This document shows, piece after piece, positions 36,506 to 45,379 of a DNA stretch of 64,000 bases. The position numbers were made by a program, and so were the translations under genes. The first letter of the stretch is position 1. Every line of letters begins with the position of its first letter. Under the pieces are notes generated by a model, which had not been told where the DNA came from, did no database searches, and saw nothing but the letters and a program-made list of their open reading frames with translations. The stretch lies in NCBI GenBank assembly GCA_947492955.1, contig CANLOV010000002.1, positions 461,323-525,322 on the forward strand. The letters run 5' to 3'. The stretch comes from an uncultured Cellulophaga sp. GTDB taxonomy: Bacteria > Bacteroidota > Bacteroidia > Flavobacteriales > Flavobacteriaceae.

Positions 36506-37642
36506 TTAATTTTTTAATATATAATCTACTATTCTCAGACAAGCTTTACCGTCTCCATATGGATTGTGAAGCTTACTCATTTTTTCGTAAGATATGTTGT
36601 CTTTTAAAAGTTTCTCTGCCTCCTTAACTATTCTTTCTTTATCTGTTCCTACCAAAATTACAGTTCCTGCATCTACAGCTTCTGGTCTTTCTGTAGTGTC
36701 ACGCATTACTAATACTGGTTTTCCTATACTTGGCGCTTCTTCCTGAACACCTCCGCTATCTGTTATAATCAAATATGACTGATCCATTAACCATATAAAA
36801 GCTGGATAAGAAAGAGGTGAAATAAGATGAATATTATCCACATTATCTAACAACTCATATACTGGTTTTTGAACATTCGGGTTTAAATGTACAGGATAAA
36901 TAATTTGAGTATCTAGATTATTTGTTGCTATTTGCTTTAAAGCTTCACAAATATTTATAAATCCTTGTCCATGATTTTCTCTTCTATGACCTGTAACTAA
37001 AATTAATTTTTTATTAAACTCAACAACTTTTTTAAGTTGTTCTATTTCTTCATCCTTAAAGTCATAAGCATTAACCTTATTTACACTAAATTGTAATGCA
37101 TCAATAACCGTATTTCCTGTGACTATTATTGAGTTTGAAGGTTTATTTTCGTTAATTAGGTTTTGTTGTGATGTTTCTGTTGGTGAAAAGTGAATATTAG
37201 AAACTACACCCGCTACACTTCTGTTCATTTCTTCAGGAAAAGGAGACTTCATATCAAACGTTCTTAATCCCGCTTCAACATGACATACTTTTGCTCCAGA
37301 ATAAAAAGCCGCAATACTTGAAGCCATTGTCGTTGTAGTATCCCCGTGTATGTATACATAATCTGGTTTAAATTCTTCTAAAATAGGCTTAAGATTTGTA
37401 ATGATGTCTGCCGTTAATGTATATAGATTTTGATTAGGCTTCATTAAGTCTAAATCATAATCTGGGGTTATTTCAAAAAAAGACAACACTTGGTCTAGCA
37501 TTTCCCTATGTTGTGCAGTTATACACACTTTGGTTTCAAAATCGGTAGAATTTTTTCGAAACTCATTAACTAATGGAGCCATTTTTATAGCTTCGGGTCT
37601 TGTTCCGAAAATTATTAAATTTCTTTTCTTATTTTTCAACAT
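36506..37642 (-). CDS. wecB: UDP-N-acetylglucosamine 2-epimerase (non-hydrolysing)
   Basis: A 378-residue WecB-type epimerase. Marks: FGTRPEAIKMAPLV, TAQHREMLDQVL, VYIHGDTTTTMASSIAAFY, VCHVEAGLRTFDMKSPFPEEMNR, LVTGHRRENHG, and TDSGGVQEEAPSIGKPVLVMRDTTERPEA. It converts UDP-GlcNAc to UDP-ManNAc. With wecC next to it, UDP-ManNAcA is the expected product of the pair. Confidence 0.95.
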   Translation of the reverse strand: MLKNKKRNLIIFGTRPEAIKMAPLVNEFRKNSTDFETKVCITAQHREMLDQVLSFFEITPDYDLDLMKPNQNLYTLTADIITNLKPILEEFKPDYVYIHGDTTTTMASSIAAFYSGAKVCHVEAGLRTFDMKSPFPEEMNRSVAGVVSNIHFSPTETSQQNLINENKPSNSIIVTGNTVIDALQFSVNKVNAYDFKDEEIEQLKKVVEFNKKLILVTGHRRENHGQGFINICEALKQIATNNLDTQIIYPVHLNPNVQKPVYELLDNVDNIHLISPLSYPAFIWLMDQSYLIITDSGGVQEEAPSIGKPVLVMRDTTERPEAVDAGTVILVGTDKERIVKEAEKLLKDNISYEKMSKLHNPYGDGKACLRIVDYILKN

Positions 37643-37647
37643 TTTCT

Positions 37648-38424
37648 TTATTCTAAGGTGCTATTTATAGGCCTTCTAGCAAAACTACAATAATTATTAT
37701 CTCTTACAAGTTTTGTAATAGAATTGATTTTATTTTCTTTTAATATTTTATCTGCAAAATCATACCAAGTCATTGCTTTTTCATCCGTAAAATGATGCAT
37801 CCCATATCCTTTAGATTGCCTTAAAATTAATTCTATCAAATATTTAGCTAAGGTATTTGTATTTGTTGGACATCCTATTTGCTCATCAATAATATGTAAA
37901 TCATCCCCTTTTTTAGCTTTTTCTAAAATAGTCTTATAAAAATTTTTTCCATGCACTTTACTATATAACCAGGAGGTACGTATAATAAAATAACTACTTA
38001 AAATCTCTTGAATGTATTTTTCTCCTTCCCATTTAGATTTACCATATTCATTTATAGGATTTGGAATATCATTAACTGTGTATGGCTCTTCTTTTTCTCC
38101 ATCAAACACATAATCAGTTGAAATATGGATTAAATTAACATCAAATTCTTTACAGGCTAATGCTAAGTTTCTAACTCCATCTCTATTTACTTTATATGCT
38201 ATTTCAGGCGTTTTTTCAGCTTGCTCTACATTGGTATATGCTGCACAATTAATTATATAATCATAATTACCAATTTTAAACTCTTCTTCTATATTTTTAA
38301 AATCTGTAATATCTAATTCTTTTCTACTTTTAAACACAAAATATAAATCTGTATAATTCTGATATATATCCTGAAATGTAAGTCCCAACTGACCATTTGC
38401 GCCAGTAACTAAAATTCGTTTCAT
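37648..38424 (-). CDS. rmlD: dTDP-4-dehydrorhamnose reductase, short C-terminus
   Basis: A 258-residue RmlD. NAD site VTGANGQLGLTF, HISTDYVFDG, YGKSKWEGE (Tyr-xxx-Lys), FIIRTSWLYS and GIHHF-like GYGMHHF. It reduces dTDP-4-dehydrorhamnose to dTDP-L-rhamnose. It ends at ARRPINSTLE, right where relatives have RPxNSxL followed by about 25-30 more residues; the stop codon is in the same frame and the next gene starts a few bases on. The missing tail is helical and distant from the active site in related enzymes, so activity may remain. Confidence 0.88.
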   Translation of the reverse strand: MKRILVTGANGQLGLTFQDIYQNYTDLYFVFKSRKELDITDFKNIEEEFKIGNYDYIINCAAYTNVEQAEKTPEIAYKVNRDGVRNLALACKEFDVNLIHISTDYVFDGEKEEPYTVNDIPNPINEYGKSKWEGEKYIQEILSSYFIIRTSWLYSKVHGKNFYKTILEKAKKGDDLHIIDEQIGCPTNTNTLAKYLIELILRQSKGYGMHHFTDEKAMTWYDFADKILKENKINSITKLVRDNNYCSFARRPINSTLE

Positions 38425-38442
38425 TTTTTAAATTTTAGACAA

Positions 38443-39468
38443 CTATTCTTGAGCTTTATCTATTTGATAATATTTCTTATACCATCTTACGAAAGCTTTT
38501 AACCCTTCTTCTAATTCTGTACTTGGACTATAGCCAATAGCGTTTTCAATATTAGAAGTATCTGCAAAAGTAACTTTAACATCTCCTAGCTGCATTGGGA
38601 ACATATTTTTCTTCACAGAAAACCCCAGTTCTTTCTCCATAAGGTCTATAAAATTCATGAGATTTATGGGTTTAGAATTCCCTATATTAAAAATTTCATA
38701 AGCTGGAGACTTCTTATTTTCATAGCCTATACATTTTACAATGCCAAGCACTATGTCATCAATATAAGTGAAATCTCTTAGCATATCACCGTTATTAAAT
38801 ACATTTATTGGCTCATTATTAGACATAGCATTAGCAAATAACATAGGCGCCATATCAGGTCTTCCCCAAGGACCATAAACTGTAAAAAACCGTAAACCCG
38901 TTACTTGTAAACTATACAAATGACTATAGGTATGCGCCATTAATTCATTGCTTTTTTTTGTAGCTGCATATAAACTTAATGGTTTATCTACATTTTGCTT
39001 TTCTGAAAAAGGTATTTCTATACTGTCTCCATATACAGAAGAACTAGAAGCAAACAAAAGATGCTTGATGTCATAATGCCTACAAGCTTCCAATATATTA
39101 CCAAATCCTACTAGATTTGATTGAATGTAAGCTGAAGGATGATTGATAGAATGCCTAACGCCTGCTTGTGCTGCTAAATGTACCACATGTGTAAAAGATT
39201 TTTGTTCAAAAAGAACGCTAAGCCCTTTATTATCTATAATATCTAATTTAAAAAAACTCAGATTTTCATATAAATCACTTTGAACAATCTCATTATTATT
39301 AACAAGTGATTTACTAAACCCAATTTCTTTTAACCTATCATATTTTAGATTTATATCATAATAATCATTAATACTATCTATTCCTAAAACATTGTATTGC
39401 ATATCACTAAGTTTTTTTATTAAGTGAAAGCCAATAAATCCTGCTGCTCCTGTAACTAGTATATTCAT
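38443..39468 (-). CDS. UDP-glucuronate 4-epimerase-like SDR
   Basis: A 341-residue extended SDR epimerase. NAD site ILVTGAAGFIGFHLIKKL, then NDYYDINLKYDRLKEIGFSKS and FFKLDIIDNKGLSVLFEQ, which are typical of UDP-glucuronate/galacturonate 4-epimerases; active site SSSVYGDS and YAATKKSNEL (Tyr-xxx-Lys); TVYGPWGRPDMAPMLFANA. It would make UDP-galacturonate or its N-acetyl relative. Substrate is not proven by sequence. It precedes rmlD by 18 bp and follows rmlC. Confidence 0.87.
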   Translation of the reverse strand: MNILVTGAAGFIGFHLIKKLSDMQYNVLGIDSINDYYDINLKYDRLKEIGFSKSLVNNNEIVQSDLYENLSFFKLDIIDNKGLSVLFEQKSFTHVVHLAAQAGVRHSINHPSAYIQSNLVGFGNILEACRHYDIKHLLFASSSSVYGDSIEIPFSEKQNVDKPLSLYAATKKSNELMAHTYSHLYSLQVTGLRFFTVYGPWGRPDMAPMLFANAMSNNEPINVFNNGDMLRDFTYIDDIVLGIVKCIGYENKKSPAYEIFNIGNSKPINLMNFIDLMEKELGFSVKKNMFPMQLGDVKVTFADTSNIENAIGYSPSTELEEGLKAFVRWYKKYYQIDKAQE

Positions 39469-39499
39469 CTTTAATTTTATAGAATAAGTTTTATTAGAA

Positions 39500-40039
39500 T
39501 TATAAGTCTCTGAATAAGGGTAAAGCCAAATCTTTTTCTGAAACTAACACTTCAGATTCTGGTATTTTCCAATCAATTCCAATTAAAACATCATTATATA
39601 TTATTCCTCTTTCCGATTTCTTATTGTAAAAATTATCACATTTATAAAAAAGTTCTGCAGTTTCACTTAAAACAGAAAATCCATGTCCAAACCCCCTGGG
39701 AATAAATAGTTGTTTTTTATTCTCTGCGGATAATTCTATAGAAATATGTTCTCCATAAGTTGGAGAATTAATTCTCAAATCTACTGCAACATCTAATACA
39801 GTACCGTTAATAACACGAACTAATTTAGCTTGAGCATAGGATCCAATTTGATAATGAATAGCACGTATAACTCCTTTTTTTGAAAACGACTGATTATCTT
39901 GTAAAAAAATAATTTTCATACCTAAAGCTCTATTAAATTCTTCTGAATTAAAGCTTTCAAAAAAATAGCCTCTTTCATCTTCAAAAATTTTGGGTTCAAT
40001 TATAAAACAGCCTTTTAATTTTGTTTCCGTGATTTTCAA
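39500..40039 (-). CDS. rmlC: dTDP-4-dehydrorhamnose 3,5-epimerase
   Basis: A 179-residue cupin of the RmlC family. Marks: GCFIIEPKIFEDERGYFFES, QDNQSFSKKGVIRAIHYQ (catalytic His in RxIHYQ), AQAKLVRVINGTVLDVAVDLR, IPRGFGHGFSVLSE. Its product feeds RmlD. It is the first complete gene left of the decayed rml pair, and lies in the same orientation, so the two were probably once part of one rml operon. Confidence 0.95.
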   Translation of the reverse strand: MKITETKLKGCFIIEPKIFEDERGYFFESFNSEEFNRALGMKIIFLQDNQSFSKKGVIRAIHYQIGSYAQAKLVRVINGTVLDVAVDLRINSPTYGEHISIELSAENKKQLFIPRGFGHGFSVLSETAELFYKCDNFYNKKSERGIIYNDVLIGIDWKIPESEVLVSEKDLALPLFRDL

Positions 40040-40089
40040 ATTCTATATGGTTATTTATTAAGATAAAATGTTATCTATGCAAGATTTAT

Positions 40090-40376
40090 TTACTTTAACA
40101 GCGTTAAATATTCGCCATAACTACTTTTTAATAGTGATTTGCCAATATTTAGAATGTTCTTTGGAAATATATCCTATCATATAAACAACTTCTCCTATGG
40201 CTCATGCCTTAAGTTCTTGCTGTTCTTCTATAGCCTCTACAAATTGTGCCACTTGCGTTAAAGGTTTAATTGTTCTTATATCTAGCCAAGCAGTTTCTCT
40301 ATCTAAAATACTAATTTTTAATTTTCTTTTCTTTAAATATTCCTTATTAACATCTGTAATTTCTAATTCGTCCCTT
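40090..40376 (-). pseudogene. Remnant of a second rmlA (C-terminal part)
   Basis: The reverse strand gives RDELEITDVNKEYLKKRKLK and AWLDIRTIKPLTQVAQFVEA, alignable with [20 protein letters not shown] and [20 protein letters not shown] of the intact rmlA; after a frameshift and stop, the frame KSSYGEYLTLLK matches its C-terminus [14 protein letters not shown]. The N-terminal two thirds are missing. Nucleotide identity with the intact gene is clearly below that of a recent duplicate. Confidence 0.85.
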
Positions 40377-41070
40377 TTACCATTATGAAAAATAACATCT
40401 ATAGCTCTAGCATGAGTTTTTACATATAACCTATCTATGGTTTCTTTTTTGCATAATATTTTTAATAAATAATGGAATTAATTTTTCAGGAAATTGATTT
40501 GGCCCATAATTATTAGAACAATTACTAATTACGTAAGATAATCCAAAAGTTTCTCCATAAGCTCTCAAAAAATGATCCGAACTTGCTTTTGATGCTGAAT
40601 AAGGAGAATTTGGATTATAAGAACTGATTTCTATAAACAAAACTGTTTCTCCTAAAGAATCATAAACCTCATCGGTACTTATCTGATAGAAAAGCTTGTT
40701 TTAAAAATTATTATCCCATAAATCTTTAGTTACATCAAAAAAAATTAATCGTCCTTATGATATTTATATTTACAAATGTAATGTATCTATAATAGATTTA
40801 TCTACATGAGGCTCCGCAGCAAGGTGTATAACCCCATCAAAATGTATTTTGAAAACAATTTATTTATAAATACAGCGTCTGTTATATCTCCTTTAATGAA
40901 AGTGTAATTGGAAAAACTCTATATATTTTTTAAATTTTCTAAATTTCCAGCATATGTCAGTTTATCTAAATTATAGACATGGTAATTAGGGTACTTATTA
41001 ACAAATTTCCCTATTATAAATGTGATTCCATAAAACCTGCTCCCCTCCCCCCTGCCAGTAATAATCTCAT
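40377..41070 (-). pseudogene. Remnant of a second rmlB with deletions and stops
   Basis: Begins with ATG at 41068-41070 and reads a frame-broken relative of intact rmlB: NKYPNYHVYNLDKLTYAGNL, YTFIKGDITDAVFINKLF, GVIHLAAEPHVDKSI, then an open piece of 69 codons with [20 protein letters not shown] and [17 protein letters not shown]. Frame changes and in-frame stops are several. Two parts are deleted: the stretch from KPLPVYGNG to RDW, and everything after FHNGK, where the sequence passes directly into rmlA. Not functional. Confidence 0.88.
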
Positions 41071-41073
41071 AAA

Positions 41074-42123
41074 CTATCCTTTATATCTTTTTAAATATTT
41101 ATTTAGCTCTAATACTGAAAGTAACGCTAAAACTAAACCTAATAAAGCCAAAGGCAATAAAAATTTATAGCTCTTCCATATTCCCTTTATCTTTACTCCT
41201 CTTGTTGGAAAATCAGAAATTACATTTAATATAGTTGCTTTATTAGCACGTTCATTATTTAAGGCAACCATATTAAATTTTAGAACATCTCTTTCTTTTA
41301 ATAAAGTCAATTCTTTATTCTGGCTAGAAGTTCCATTAGCTGCTAAATTAATATTAGTACCCTGTATTGGTTTATCTGCTTCTTTAACCAAAATAGTTTT
41401 ATACAATTTTTGCAATGAATCTATTTCTCTTAACTGTTGCTGATATACTTCGCTTTTTAACTCTATATTCTTGTCATTTATTTTCTTTTGCAGCTTAAAA
41501 TAATCATTTGTTGCTATGGAACCAATAATAGCTGGCTGCGCTTTTTTTGCAACATAACTGTTGGTACTTTCAATAGAAATTTTATGAAACCTAGCGTCTA
41601 AAGAATTAAAGTTCTTTAAATAGGCTTCATAATCTATTGCTTTTATGGTTGTAGTATCCAACCCTTTAATAAAATTATCAAACGATTTTAATTTCTGATT
41701 TTCATCAGAATAAGAATCTAAATAAAGCCTTTTTATACTTGCAGCATCATTAACAGATATATTTAAAGCAGATGCTAATGCAGTAGAATCTCTAGCACCA
41801 GCTAAATCATTATAAAAATCGATATTATTATACAATTGCTGAACACTATTAAAATTAGGCTCCACAACCATAGAAGATATATATTTAGGTGTTTTATATT
41901 TATCTATGAAATACCCCCCTATAGCACCGATAAGAAATGCTATTACAAACTTTAAAAAATGTTTTTGAGTAAAAAGCAAAAAAGAAATTATAATCCCAAA
42001 AATTCCCTTAATAATACTTCCAATAAAGTTAAACAGCTTTTTAAAAGCATTACCTATTAATTGAAATAATTGCCCTAAATCTATTTCTTCAGAGGGCTGT
42101 GGTGTTGGTACTTGGTTACTCAT
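41074..42123 (-). CDS. Wzz-like chain-length determinant family protein
   Basis: A 349-residue protein with a polar start (SEEIDLGQLFQLIGNAFKKL), a first pair of hydrophobic segments about residues 38-75, a periplasmic helical region with coiled-coil character (KLQKKINDKNIELKSEVYQQ) and a C-terminal membrane helix (FLLPLALLGLVLALLSVLEL). This two-end anchored topology is that of Wzz/Etk N-terminal proteins that set polysaccharide chain length. Sequence motifs alone do not prove this; there is no Walker kinase. It abuts the decayed rmlB and lies five bases from the DUF6909 gene, all in one direction. Confidence 0.65.
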   Translation of the reverse strand: MSNQVPTPQPSEEIDLGQLFQLIGNAFKKLFNFIGSIIKGIFGIIISFLLFTQKHFLKFVIAFLIGAIGGYFIDKYKTPKYISSMVVEPNFNSVQQLYNNIDFYNDLAGARDSTALASALNISVNDAASIKRLYLDSYSDENQKLKSFDNFIKGLDTTTIKAIDYEAYLKNFNSLDARFHKISIESTNSYVAKKAQPAIIGSIATNDYFKLQKKINDKNIELKSEVYQQQLREIDSLQKLYKTILVKEADKPIQGTNINLAANGTSSQNKELTLLKERDVLKFNMVALNNERANKATILNVISDFPTRGVKIKGIWKSYKFLLPLALLGLVLALLSVLELNKYLKRYKG

Positions 42124-42127
42124 TCTC

Positions 42128-43816
42128 TTATAATGATTTAAATATTTGGGTTAAAATTTTGTCTGTTATTAAATATGTTGGTTTTACTCCTGTAGTGCCT
42201 AAACCACCAGAAGCTAAAGTACTACCTGTTTCTAATGGATTATCAGACGCATAATAAGCATAACGCACTTTTACATTTTCTTTAATGCTTTTACGCACTT
42301 TAGAAGCAGATTGTATTGCTTTTTGGTAATGTACTCCTTCCATTTCTAAGCCTATAACATTCCAGGTAGATTCATGGAAAAACTTTAAAATATCTCTATT
42401 TTGCAATGATGTTCCTAAAACACTTACCATGGTACCTTCTAATACTTTTAATCCACATCCTTTAAAATCTGCGGCACACAATTCATTCTTAAACGGATAA
42501 TTATCTGCTGTTCCTTCAAAAATATGTGCTGACGGAATCATTAAATCTCCTTTTCCTCCTTCTAAAATACCCGCTTTACCCATGATAGAAAGCGAATCTA
42601 TATTTAAAAATATTTTTTGATTGGCTACTTCATAAGGCTTTAACAATTCGTCTATTGTTTCATAGGCTTGCTCTCCAAAAGCATAGTCCATCACAAATAT
42701 AACAGGTTTTTTCTCATTCGAAAGTGCATCTGGAAAATCGTAACAACAAGCATTAGTTACGAACTTTGCCGTATCAAATATTTGCACATTAATATTTGCT
42801 CCAGAAACGTCATCAATAGCTATCATTCCATTTTTTTGAGCTAAAGTGTTTACTTTTTTTCGTAAATCCTTATTTTCAGATGAACTTAAAGCCTCAAAAA
42901 TTTCCAATGAATCATCTGTATTAGGAAACTCTTTCTTTAATGCCTTTTTAGCAAATAAAGAATTCATAACACTGTGCATATTGGCACTTATAATATGAAT
43001 AGGTCTTTGTATTAAACCATTATCGGCTAAAGTTTTTTTAATTGTATTGGCCCAACGTTCTCCATGAATATGATGCCCCAAACGCTCTCTTAAAAGTGGT
43101 GTAAATGTTATTTCTCGTTTTTGACCTGTAGTTTCTTCTTCTATTGCTATTTTTCCTAATCCGTATATTATTTTAAGAAACTGATCAGGGTTCTTTTGTG
43201 TAGCAAATTTTTCATGGATTTTTATAAGCTCATCAAAAGATCTTCCTAAGATATTTGCTGTGTATGTTAATGTTACTTCTCTTTCAGATTGGGTTAACTT
43301 TCCTTTTTTTACTGCTGCTTCAAGCTTATTCCAATCTCTAATCGTTTCTTTGGTATCTTCTATTAAAACCTTATCACATATTTTATCAGACTCAATAAAT
43401 AAGAATGTTAAATGCGTAAGAATATCATAAATATCTGATCTACCTCTGGTAATCTCAATATTCATTTTTTCATCATCAATACGATAACAATTACGCCTTC
43501 TTTTAGGCGGAACAATTACTTTAAAGTGAGATTTTGAGTATCCTTCTTCTGATGTTAAATTTATATGTCTGCACTGTTCTATACCTTCTGGTAAGCGTTC
43601 CAATACATATACTAAACCATTTAATTCTGTTTTTTCTTCTGCAACAGAACCATATATTTCTGGCCGCAACTGTAGCAAAGCAGTACGTAATGCAGCGCCA
43701 GAAACTCCTGATGGTTTGTAAAAACCACGATTAAATAAATGACGCATTGTTATATACAAACGTTCTATGGCATTTGTAGATTCTTGCGCTCTTGTTGTAT
43801 TTACTGTAGTATTCAT
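42128..43816 (-). CDS. DUF6909 family protein
   Basis: A 562-residue soluble protein of a Flavobacteriaceae-wide family. No signal peptide or membrane segments. N-terminal 200 residues are helical and basic (IERLYITMRHLFNRGFYKPS, PPKRRRNCYRIDD); the C-terminal half has alternating strands and helices (PIHIISANMHSVMNSLFAKK, KPVIFVMDYAFGEQAYET, VSVLGTSLQNRDILKFF) and ends with WNVIGLEMEGVHYQKAI. The last motif resembles the MEMEG site of nucleoside phosphorylases and AMP nucleosidases, so an enzyme of that superfamily is possible. Its operon partner is the Wzz-like gene; role unknown. Confidence 0.78.
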   Translation of the reverse strand: MNTTVNTTRAQESTNAIERLYITMRHLFNRGFYKPSGVSGAALRTALLQLRPEIYGSVAEEKTELNGLVYVLERLPEGIEQCRHINLTSEEGYSKSHFKVIVPPKRRRNCYRIDDEKMNIEITRGRSDIYDILTHLTFLFIESDKICDKVLIEDTKETIRDWNKLEAAVKKGKLTQSEREVTLTYTANILGRSFDELIKIHEKFATQKNPDQFLKIIYGLGKIAIEEETTGQKREITFTPLLRERLGHHIHGERWANTIKKTLADNGLIQRPIHIISANMHSVMNSLFAKKALKKEFPNTDDSLEIFEALSSSENKDLRKKVNTLAQKNGMIAIDDVSGANINVQIFDTAKFVTNACCYDFPDALSNEKKPVIFVMDYAFGEQAYETIDELLKPYEVANQKIFLNIDSLSIMGKAGILEGGKGDLMIPSAHIFEGTADNYPFKNELCAADFKGCGLKVLEGTMVSVLGTSLQNRDILKFFHESTWNVIGLEMEGVHYQKAIQSASKVRKSIKENVKVRYAYYASDNPLETGSTLASGGLGTTGVKPTYLITDKILTQIFKSL

Positions 43817-43873
43817 CGGTTAAATTCATTCAAAACTACAACTAAAAATCAGGATTTTATTTTCTAATTGTAA

Positions 43874-45373
43874 TTATTTTATTTGAAAAGCGTTTAAGCC
43901 ATCTGCAACTTTTCTATCATTAGATAATCTTTGTACTTTATTTTGCCCTCCTAGTTTACCTATAGATTTCATATACTCTCTAAAACCTCCTACTTCTATT
44001 TTTGTAACTTTTAAGGTCTGGAGAATTTTTCCATCCAATAAATCAAAATAATAACTGTTTTGTTGTTGTAAAGATTTATCTAAAGTTAAAATAAATTTTT
44101 TCATATCTGCAGGTTCTTTTTCAAACTCTATAAACCATTCGTGATACGGTAATTCTTCTCCTATAGGGTTAATTTGTGGTGCTACACTAAACTCATTTAC
44201 CCTAGCACCTGTTGCTTCGATAGCGCTTTGCATTGCCTGTTCTACTTCCTTTGCAATTACATGTTCTCCAAAAGCAGATATAAAGTGTTTAATTCTTCCT
44301 GAAACAATGATTTTAAAAGGGCTTAAAGAAATAAACTGAACGGTATCTCCAAGGTTATATCCCCATAAACCAGCATTGGTAGAGATTATCATCACATAAT
44401 TTACATGTAACTTTACATCCTTTAAGGTAATACGTTTAGCGTTTTCATTAAAAAAATCATCTGCCTTAATAAACTCATAAAAAATACCTGAATTTAAAAG
44501 CAATAGCATTCCTTTTTCTTTTTGCGAATTTTGATAGGCAAAAAAACCTTCACTAGCAGGAAACAACTCTATACTATCTACTTTTTTACCTATTAAATTC
44601 TCAAATTTTGCTCGGTAAGGTTCGTAGTTAACACCACCGTATATAAATAATTGAAAATTTTTAAATAACTCTCCTATCTTTTTATCGGTTTTGCTATTTA
44701 ATTTTTCAAAATACATTTGTACCCAAGATGGTATACCGGCTATTACCGTCATATTCTCATTAACGGTTTCTTTTACAATCTCGTTTACTTTAGTATCCCA
44801 ATCTTCTATACAATTAGTTTCCCAACTTGGCATTCTGTTTTTCTGAAGATAATTAGGTACGTAATGCGCAGAAATACCCGAAAGCCTTCCTAATTTAATA
44901 CCGTTTTTCTCTTGCATTTCTGGGCTTCCTTGTAAAAAAATCATTTTACCATCTACAAAATCTGCTTTACCAGTTTCATGTATGTAGGTTAAAATAGCAT
45001 TTCTAGAAGCTTCAACCTGGTATTTTATAGATACTGATGTTATAGGAATATATTTTGCTCCAGAAGTGGTGCCAGATGTTTTTGCAAAATATAAGGGTTT
45101 TCCTGGCCAAACTATATTTTCTTCTCCATCAACAACCTTTTCTATATAATTCTTAAGCGCTTCATAATCTCTAACCGGAACATTGTTAACAAAATCGACA
45201 TGTGTTTTTATTGTAGCAAAATTATGGTCTAATCCAAACTTTGTGTTACTCGCCGTTTTAATAAGTTGTTGAAAAACTTTTTCTTGTGTTTCTAATGGGT
45301 TTTGAATCCATTTATTCGTTTTTTTTACAATTCTCTTTGCAAAAACCTTTGCTGCTAACGATTTTACAGACAT
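43874..45373 (-). CDS. GH3 auxin-responsive promoter family protein (acyl-adenylate type)
   Basis: A 499-residue GH3-family enzyme, part of the ANL adenylating superfamily. Visible: YFAKTSGTTSGAKYIPITS (ATP-phosphate motif, about residues 107-125), SIELFPASEGFFAYQ, YNLGDTVQFISLSPFKIIVSGR (hinge aspartate and Arg) and FISAFGEHVIAKEVEQAM. Plant members couple amino acids to carboxylic acids; bacterial ones have unknown acyl and amine substrates. The gene lies 6 bp from the M23 peptidase gene upstream, suggesting an envelope-related operon. Confidence 0.88.
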   Translation of the reverse strand: MSVKSLAAKVFAKRIVKKTNKWIQNPLETQEKVFQQLIKTASNTKFGLDHNFATIKTHVDFVNNVPVRDYEALKNYIEKVVDGEENIVWPGKPLYFAKTSGTTSGAKYIPITSVSIKYQVEASRNAILTYIHETGKADFVDGKMIFLQGSPEMQEKNGIKLGRLSGISAHYVPNYLQKNRMPSWETNCIEDWDTKVNEIVKETVNENMTVIAGIPSWVQMYFEKLNSKTDKKIGELFKNFQLFIYGGVNYEPYRAKFENLIGKKVDSIELFPASEGFFAYQNSQKEKGMLLLLNSGIFYEFIKADDFFNENAKRITLKDVKLHVNYVMIISTNAGLWGYNLGDTVQFISLSPFKIIVSGRIKHFISAFGEHVIAKEVEQAMQSAIEATGARVNEFSVAPQINPIGEELPYHEWFIEFEKEPADMKKFILTLDKSLQQQNSYYFDLLDGKILQTLKVTKIEVGGFREYMKSIGKLGGQNKVQRLSNDRKVADGLNAFQIK

Positions 45374-45379
45374 TCTCTT

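Noticed and set aside
40197..40388. 63-codon plus-strand frame
   Set aside because: It is the opposite strand of the decayed rmlA/rmlB stretch; the minus-strand likeness explains the sequence.
41041..41057. C-rich run (TCCCCTCCCCCC) considered as a phase-variable tract
   Set aside because: It is short and interrupted, and sits at the glycine loop of the decayed rmlB; a mutation scar is more likely.
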